This document shows positions 60,801 to 64,000 of a stretch of DNA of 64,000 nucleotides, one piece after another (positions within the stretch are counted from its first letter, which is position 1; each line of letters begins with the position of its first letter). The notes beneath the pieces are model-generated. The model ran no database searches, was not told where the DNA came from, and was given only the letters and a program-made list of their open reading frames with translations. The translations under genes and the position numbers were made by a program. Source of the stretch: Microbacterium enclense (GTDB lineage Bacteria > Actinomycetota > Actinomycetes > Actinomycetales > Microbacteriaceae); assembly GCA_038182865.1 (NCBI GenBank), contig CP116226.1, positions 2,170,001 to 2,234,000 on the forward strand, given 5' to 3'.

Positions 60801-61442
60801 GCTGTGTCTGCCGCCGCGCCGTCTGCTCCTGCGCTGTCTGCTCCCGAACTGTCTGCTTCCGCGCTGACGGTTCCCGCCGTGGCGGCGGTGCCGTCGGGCG
60901 ACCGCTCGTGGCTGGCATCCGCTCTTTCGAGCGATGCCGCCGCGTGGGCCGGGGAGTTCTCGCTCGCTCGCGACGTGACGGGCCTGGAGTCGGAGCAGAA
61001 CGTGCTGCGCTACGCCCCCGTGCCGGTGACCGTGCGGCTCGAGGATGCGGCGGAGACCGCGCTCGTGCGCGTCGTCGCCGCGGGCGTGCGTGCCGGCTCG
61101 ACGGTGACGGTCAGCGCGGCGCGCGAGCTCAGCCCCGCCGTGCGCGCGTGGCTCGAGGGCGTCGGCGTGCGCTTCGCCGTCGAGGACGCGGACGACTGGG
61201 GCCGTCGCGCCGCTCGCCTCGCTCGCACCGGTGGACGCGTGCGCCTCCTCGGAGGATCGGTGGTCTCGGTGGCCGCGGCCACCGCCGGCTCGCCCTCCGT
61301 CGCGGTCTACGCCGGTGAGGTCACCCGCGCCGGGCACGTCGAACTGCTGCCGTTCCTCCGCGAGCAGGCCGTGTCGATCACGGCGCACCGCTTCGGCACC
61401 CCCCGTCGCTACGAGGTACCGCCGCTGGTGCTCGCGCGATGA
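57897..61442 (+). CDS. putA: Bifunctional proline dehydrogenase/glutamate-semialdehyde dehydrogenase
   Basis: 1181 residues from the ATG at 57897, with GAGGAAGAGG upstream; an in-frame ATG at 57849 has no ribosome site. The FAD-containing PRODH domain (about 1-450) has YVSIKVSSTVAPHTPWAF, LNLDMEEFKDLDLT, GIVLQAYLPDA and KVRVVKGANLPMER. The dehydrogenase domain (about 510-1000) has TPPWNFPVAIPAGS, the nucleophile in GHAGQKCSAASLVVL, ETSGKNAMIV and the end PFGGWKKSAVG. An Ala/Pro/Ser linker with five-residue repeats then leads to a C-terminal region resembling a degenerate aldehyde-dehydrogenase-like domain. It oxidises proline to glutamate. Confidence 0.96.
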   Translation: MSLTDAPPSRSTPAELVSPHELADDAIALVRRWLAESRDEPVDVSAQRLAGVLRDPHGLDFTVGFVDGVVRPEDVRVAARNLAALAPLIPGFLPLHLKAAIRMGAFAAPILPQVVVPAARTALRSMVRHLIVDATDRKLGEAITSIRGRGDGIRLNVNLLGEAILGKKEAARRLAGTRRLLARDDVDYVSIKVSSTVAPHTPWAFDAAVADAVAALRPLYRVAKETGTFLNLDMEEFKDLDLTLAVFETLLGEPEFHGVEAGIVLQAYLPDALAAMIRLQEWTAARVASGGATIKVRVVKGANLPMERVDADVHDWPLATWPSKQATDASYKAVLDYALCPEHTKHVRIGVAGHNLFDVALAWLLAERRGVTDGIDVEMLLGMATAQQAVVRRTVGSILLYTPVVHPQEFDVAIAYLIRRLEEGASSENFMSAVFDLDTHAALFARERDRFLASLAEMPEGVPPSNRVQDRSAAAEPAPTHGFRNTPDSDPAIAANRDWSRAIIARMEGSSLGAETIAAHTITDETELNALIQDAADAAAAWRELGAAGRAEILHRAGDALEKRRADLLEVMGAECGKVIEQSDPEVSEAIDFAHYYAEQARVLENVDGATFTPVGVTVVTPPWNFPVAIPAGSTLAALAAGSAVVIKPAGLAERSGAVMVEALWEAGVPREVLKLVQVSENDLGKQLLTHPAVERVVLTGAYETAELFRSFRPDLPLLAETSGKNAMIVTPSADLDLAAKDVAMSAFGHAGQKCSAASLVVLVGSVARSRRFRDQLVDAVTSLEVGMPWDEASRIGPLIEPAQGKLLSALTTLEPGQRWVVEPQKLDDEGMLWRPGIREGVQPGSAFHRTEYFGPVLGIMTAETLDEAIEIVNAIEYGLTSGLHALDSSEIDTWLARIEAGNVYVNRGTTGAIVQRQPFGGWKKSAVGAGTKAGGPHYLFGFGSWTDAETPSPVTPAALSAPALSAPAVSAAAPSAPALSAPELSASALTVPAVAAVPSGDRSWLASALSSDAAAWAGEFSLARDVTGLESEQNVLRYAPVPVTVRLEDAAETALVRVVAAGVRAGSTVTVSAARELSPAVRAWLEGVGVRFAVEDADDWGRRAARLARTGGRVRLLGGSVVSVAAATAGSPSVAVYAGEVTRAGHVELLPFLREQAVSITAHRFGTPRRYEVPPLVLAR
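60766..60890 (+). repeat. 15-bp coding repeats in the putA linker
   Basis: About eight degenerate copies of GCGCTGTCTGCTCCT encode ALSAP/AVSAA/ELSAS pentapeptides. They lie between the dehydrogenase and the C-terminal domain. Confidence 0.75.
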
Positions 61443-61545
61443 CGTTCTGTGTTTCGGTGACGCGCCTCGACGACCCGCTTCCACGACCCCTTTCGGCCAC
61501 GCGTTGCGGTCCCACGTTGAGGTTCCGGCAGTGACGCTCGCGCGC

Positions 61546-61635
61546 TGAGCTGAGCTGAGCTGAGCTGAGCTGAGCTGGGCCGGGCCGCGCCGCGCCGGGC
61601 CGCGCGGCGCCGGGCTGCGCCGCGCCGGGCCGCGC
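61546..61635. repeat. Pentanucleotide array, 18 units
   Basis: Six perfect TGAGC units (61546-61575) run into 12 degenerate ones of the form NGNGC (TGGGC, CGGGC, CGCGC and similar) up to 61635, in one unbroken 5-base phase. It fills most of the 194-base space between the convergent putA and split-barrel genes and ends beside the latter's stop. It may act as a terminator-like structure or a slippage-prone repeat. Confidence 0.8.
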
Positions 61636-61636
61636 T

Positions 61637-62317
61637 CTACGCAGTGCCCAGCGTGGCGACGCGCTCCGCGACCCGCCGTACCGACTCGGGGACGGGCGTC
61701 CCCGGTGCGGACTGAGCGGACGTGACCGGGGTGCCCGTCGTCCATCGGAGGGGGAGCGTCCCCGCCCACACCGTGCGGTCCTCGCCGTCGTCGTCCTCTT
61801 CCACGAGCGACCCGGCGTTGTCCTTCACACTGGCCTCCGCGAGCGGGATGCGCAGCACCATCGTCGCAGCCAGTTCTCGCCCGTTCATGGGGCGGACTTC
61901 GAGGTCGCGTCCGGGCATGAGGTGTGCCGACAGCGCGAGAAGAGCGGCCTCCTTCTCGGCGGGCGGGACGACGGATGCCACTGCGTGCACCACCGCACAC
62001 CGATAACGCATCGAGCTGTCGAAGAGTGAGCGCGCGAACTTCAGGCCCATGAGGTGCGTCACCGTCACGCAGACGGGCGCGCCCGCGGCGATGCGGCGGA
62101 AGAAGTCGCTTCCCGTCGACCCGTGCACGAGCAGGTCGTCTCCGTCGCGGCCGATGCCGACGGGGAGAGCGACGGGGCGGTCGTCGCGCACGATGGCAAG
62201 GGTCGCGGAGAAGGCGCCGTCGATCACCTCGTAGAGGGCCGCGCGGTCGGTGACCTGGTGGTGGGGGAGACGCCGGATGCGGGTTCGCGGAGTGAGGGGG
62301 AGCTGAAGGTCGGTCAT
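61637..62317 (-). CDS. Pyridoxamine-phosphate-oxidase-like split-barrel protein
   Basis: 226 residues from the ATG at 62317. FMN-binding split-barrel fold of the flavin_Redctase/PNPOx group: HQVTDRAALYEVIDGAFSATLAIVRDDRPVALPVGIG, LLVHGSTGSDFFRRIAAGAPVCVTVTHL and RCAVVHAVASVVPPAEKEAALLALSAHLMPGRD. Usual role is reduction or oxidation of a small heterocycle or flavin binding; the substrate is unknown. It is divergent from the PdxR/MocR-type regulator, which may respond to a B6-type ligand, so a link to pyridoxal metabolism is plausible. Confidence 0.85.
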   Translation of the reverse strand: MTDLQLPLTPRTRIRRLPHHQVTDRAALYEVIDGAFSATLAIVRDDRPVALPVGIGRDGDDLLVHGSTGSDFFRRIAAGAPVCVTVTHLMGLKFARSLFDSSMRYRCAVVHAVASVVPPAEKEAALLALSAHLMPGRDLEVRPMNGRELAATMVLRIPLAEASVKDNAGSLVEEDDDGEDRTVWAGTLPLRWTTGTPVTSAQSAPGTPVPESVRRVAERVATLGTA

Positions 62318-62326
62318 GGCTCGATT

Positions 62327-62342
62327 CCACCGTCCACGGTGG
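62327..62342. promoter_or_regulatory. Palindrome in the split-barrel/MocR divergent promoter
   Basis: CCACCGTCCACGGTGG has perfect 7-bp arms around CC. TGGTCC follows at 62340 and GACCAG lies at about 62378, a spacing seen for MocR-type direct or inverted half-sites. Likely operator for the divergent regulator. Confidence 0.5.
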
Positions 62343-62398
62343 TCCATTGAGTAGTCCGCTTCTCGCGCAAGTGCATAGACCAGTGTCAGACTTCACGG

Positions 62399-63886
62399 GT
62401 GATCTCCCTTGGCATCCTCGACCGGAACTCTGCCGTCCCCCTGCACGAGCAACTCGCGCACGGACTGCGTGCCGCGGTGCACGCCGGGCGGGTGGTCGCG
62501 GGCGAGGCGGTGCCGTCGACGCGTGCGCTCGCCGCGGATCTCGGCGTCGCGCGCGGAACGGTCGTGTCGGCCTACGAGATCCTCGCGGGTGAGGGCTACC
62601 TGCTCGCGAAGCCCGGCGGAGGCACCGTCGTCGCGGACGTCGTCCCTCGCGCTGCGACGCCCGGAGCGCCGCCGCGGTCATCGGAACTTTCGGTCGACGC
62701 CGTCACCGATCTGAGCCCCGGGCGTCCCCGCACGGACGGTCTCGCCGACGCGGCGTGGCGATCGGCATGGCGGCGAGCGGCCGCTCTCGATCCCGCGGCC
62801 GATGTGGACGATCCGCGCGGCGCTCCCGCGCTCCGCGGTGAGATCGCTCGGCACTTGGCTCGCACGCGAGGACTCGACGTGTCCGCCGACGATGTCGTCA
62901 TCACCGCGGGGACAAGTGAGGCCCTGCTGCTCACGCTGCTCTCCCTCACGGCGAAGAACGCACGGGAGCGGGTGCGCGTCGGCATCGAGGATCCGGGCTA
63001 CCCGCGGGTGCGGATGATCCTCCGGCGGCTCGGTATCGAGGCCGTGCCTGTTCCCGTGCGCGTGGGGTCGGGTCTCGCTCTCGACGCGGTCGAGCGTCAG
63101 CGCGATCTCGACGCGCTCATCGTGACGCCGAACCACCACTACCCGCTCGGCAGTCGCTTGGATGCCGAGCACCGCGCCCGACTACTCGCGTGGGCGTCGA
63201 GGGAGGACGTTGTCGTCGTCGAGGACGACTACGACAGCGAGTTCCCGCACGGGCGCGCGCCTCTGCCCCCGCTTCATCTGCTCGACCCGGCGCGCGTGGT
63301 GATGGTCGGCAGTCTGTCGAAGGTCCTCGCCCCGGCGGTGCGGTGCGGGTGGGTCGTGGCCTCGGGTTCGGTCGGCGAGCGGATACGCGCGACCCGCGAA
63401 GACCTCGATGCTCCCGTCTCGCTCGTTCAGCAGCACGCATTGGCGCTGTACCTGGCCGAAGGCGATCTCTCCCGGCACACGGCGCGCCGCCGGCGCGATT
63501 ATCGGCACCGCCGTCGCTTGCTGCTCGAGGCGTTCGCGGACGTCCCCGGCGTCGAGCTGACCGCGACCGACGGGGGATTGCATGCCGTGGTTCTGCTTCC
63601 GGCGCTGGGAAGCACTGCAGAGTCAGAGATCGTCGCGGAGTTGGGTGAGCGCGGCATCCGGGTCGAGGCACTCTCGCGGTACGCCGTCGGCGCCACGTCT
63701 TCGGGGCTGCCCGCGGGCCTCGTGTTCGGGTACGCCGAACCGTCGACGGTCGCGCTGCTCGAGGCGGTGGACGAGATGATCGCCGTGCTGCGCGTTCGTG
63801 TCGGGGCGGACACTGCGGGGGCGGACGCTGCTGGGGCGGACACTGCGGGCGCGGACACTGCGGGGGCGGACGCTGCTGGGCGCTGA
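62399..63886 (+). CDS. PdxR/MocR-type transcriptional regulator
   Basis: 495 residues, GTG start. N-terminal winged helix: NSAVPLHEQLAHGLRAAVHAGRVVAGEAVPSTRALAADLGVARGTVVSAYEILAGEGYLLAKPGGGT. The aminotransferase-like part contains VVITAGTSEALLLTLLSL, VTPNHHYPLGSRLDAE, VVVEDDYDSEFPHGRAPLPPL and the PLP lysine in MVGSLSKVLAPAVRCGWVV. These are typical of PdxR activators of vitamin B6 synthesis and related regulators. The C-terminal 26 residues are five tandem AGADT/AGADA repeats of no obvious function. Regulates probably the divergent split-barrel gene. Confidence 0.92.
   Translation: MISLGILDRNSAVPLHEQLAHGLRAAVHAGRVVAGEAVPSTRALAADLGVARGTVVSAYEILAGEGYLLAKPGGGTVVADVVPRAATPGAPPRSSELSVDAVTDLSPGRPRTDGLADAAWRSAWRRAAALDPAADVDDPRGAPALRGEIARHLARTRGLDVSADDVVITAGTSEALLLTLLSLTAKNARERVRVGIEDPGYPRVRMILRRLGIEAVPVPVRVGSGLALDAVERQRDLDALIVTPNHHYPLGSRLDAEHRARLLAWASREDVVVVEDDYDSEFPHGRAPLPPLHLLDPARVVMVGSLSKVLAPAVRCGWVVASGSVGERIRATREDLDAPVSLVQQHALALYLAEGDLSRHTARRRRDYRHRRRLLLEAFADVPGVELTATDGGLHAVVLLPALGSTAESEIVAELGERGIRVEALSRYAVGATSSGLPAGLVFGYAEPSTVALLEAVDEMIAVLRVRVGADTAGADAAGADTAGADTAGADAAGR
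63805..63879 (+). repeat. 15-bp coding repeats at the 3' end of the MocR gene
   Basis: Five units close to GGGCGGACACTGCGG encode AGADT/AGADA. After the stop, 63887-64000 holds only a purine/CTCGAG-rich stretch with CCTCTCGAGGG-type self-complementary DNA and no recognisable gene. Confidence 0.75.
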
Positions 63887-64000
63887 GGTCGGCGTGTCAG
63901 AGGGGGCCTCGTGAAGAGATGCAGTCCGCTCTCTCTCGAGCCTCTCGAGGGAGGTCTCGAGGGGGCACGGGGTGGAGCGTCCGCGGTCTCGCGCGGAATG

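Noticed and set aside
57834..62681. A 1615-codon minus-strand frame opposite putA
   Set aside because: Antisense to putA with its conserved domains, and full of Arg/His/Gly/Asp runs; a GC-skew artefact, not a giant protein.

Overview
The window is a high-GC chromosomal segment that looks like a Microbacterium-type actinobacterium (Microbacteriaceae). The basis is the codon bias, the GTG starts, the complete menaquinone pathway, a short N-rich protein of the kind seen repeatedly in microbacteria, and a SapB-like lanthipeptide locus. No phage, integrase, transposase, rRNA or CRISPR array was seen. The one RNA gene is tRNA-Tyr(GTA) at 32988-33072.

Layout. 1-2721: an MMPL-type exporter (cut by the left edge) divergent from its likely TetR repressor, with two tandem operator-like palindromes between them. 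2708-16679: the menaquinone region (menC, menB, menE, menA, menD, menF, menG and a long-chain polyprenyl diphosphate synthase), interleaved with an LLM-class oxidoreductase, DUF4229, PLDc_N and DUF402 proteins, a PPK2 kinase and an FprA-like ferredoxin-NADP reductase. No clear menH or menI is visible. 16772-32862: mixed housekeeping and accessory genes: hydrolases, SelO, an SDF symporter with a FadR-type regulator, an acyl-CoA ligase, a threonine/proline-rich linked SGNH hydrolase, a rifamycin ADP-ribosyltransferase (arr), a DHFR-like reductase, YajQ, a DUF2510 protein paired with a membrane gluzincin protease, a GNAT fusion and an FBP zinc-finger protein.

33265-40269 is the most interesting part. 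A NarL-type two-component system is followed by a class III lanthipeptide synthetase (LanKC). A 40-residue precursor gene overlaps the synthetase 3' end; its core carries two consecutive S-x2-S-x3-C labionin motifs, the arrangement of SapB/AmfS. Next to it lies a second unit: a MauE-like redox membrane protein, a Tat-signal protein whose C-terminal 63 residues hold 12 cysteines (halocin-C8-like in style), and a 95-residue three-helix membrane protein that could be its immunity factor. No dedicated peptide exporter is present in the window.

40306-50639: an oligopeptide/opine-type ABC importer (fused ATPase, binding protein, two permeases) ends in a truncated permease abutting the remnant of a short-chain dehydrogenase. 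It is divergent from a tightly overlapping catabolic operon (RraA-like, nitrilase-superfamily, MocR regulator, alpha/beta hydrolase, HpaI aldolase), probably for uptake and breakdown of an amide-containing organic acid. 50551-51951: small proteins and a MarR regulator. 51923-56903: an Azt-type zinc importer with a Zur-like box and two beta-propeller proteins. 56904-61442: LysR and putA. 61546-61635: an 18-unit pentanucleotide array. 61637-63886: a flavin-type split-barrel protein divergent from a PdxR/MocR regulator.
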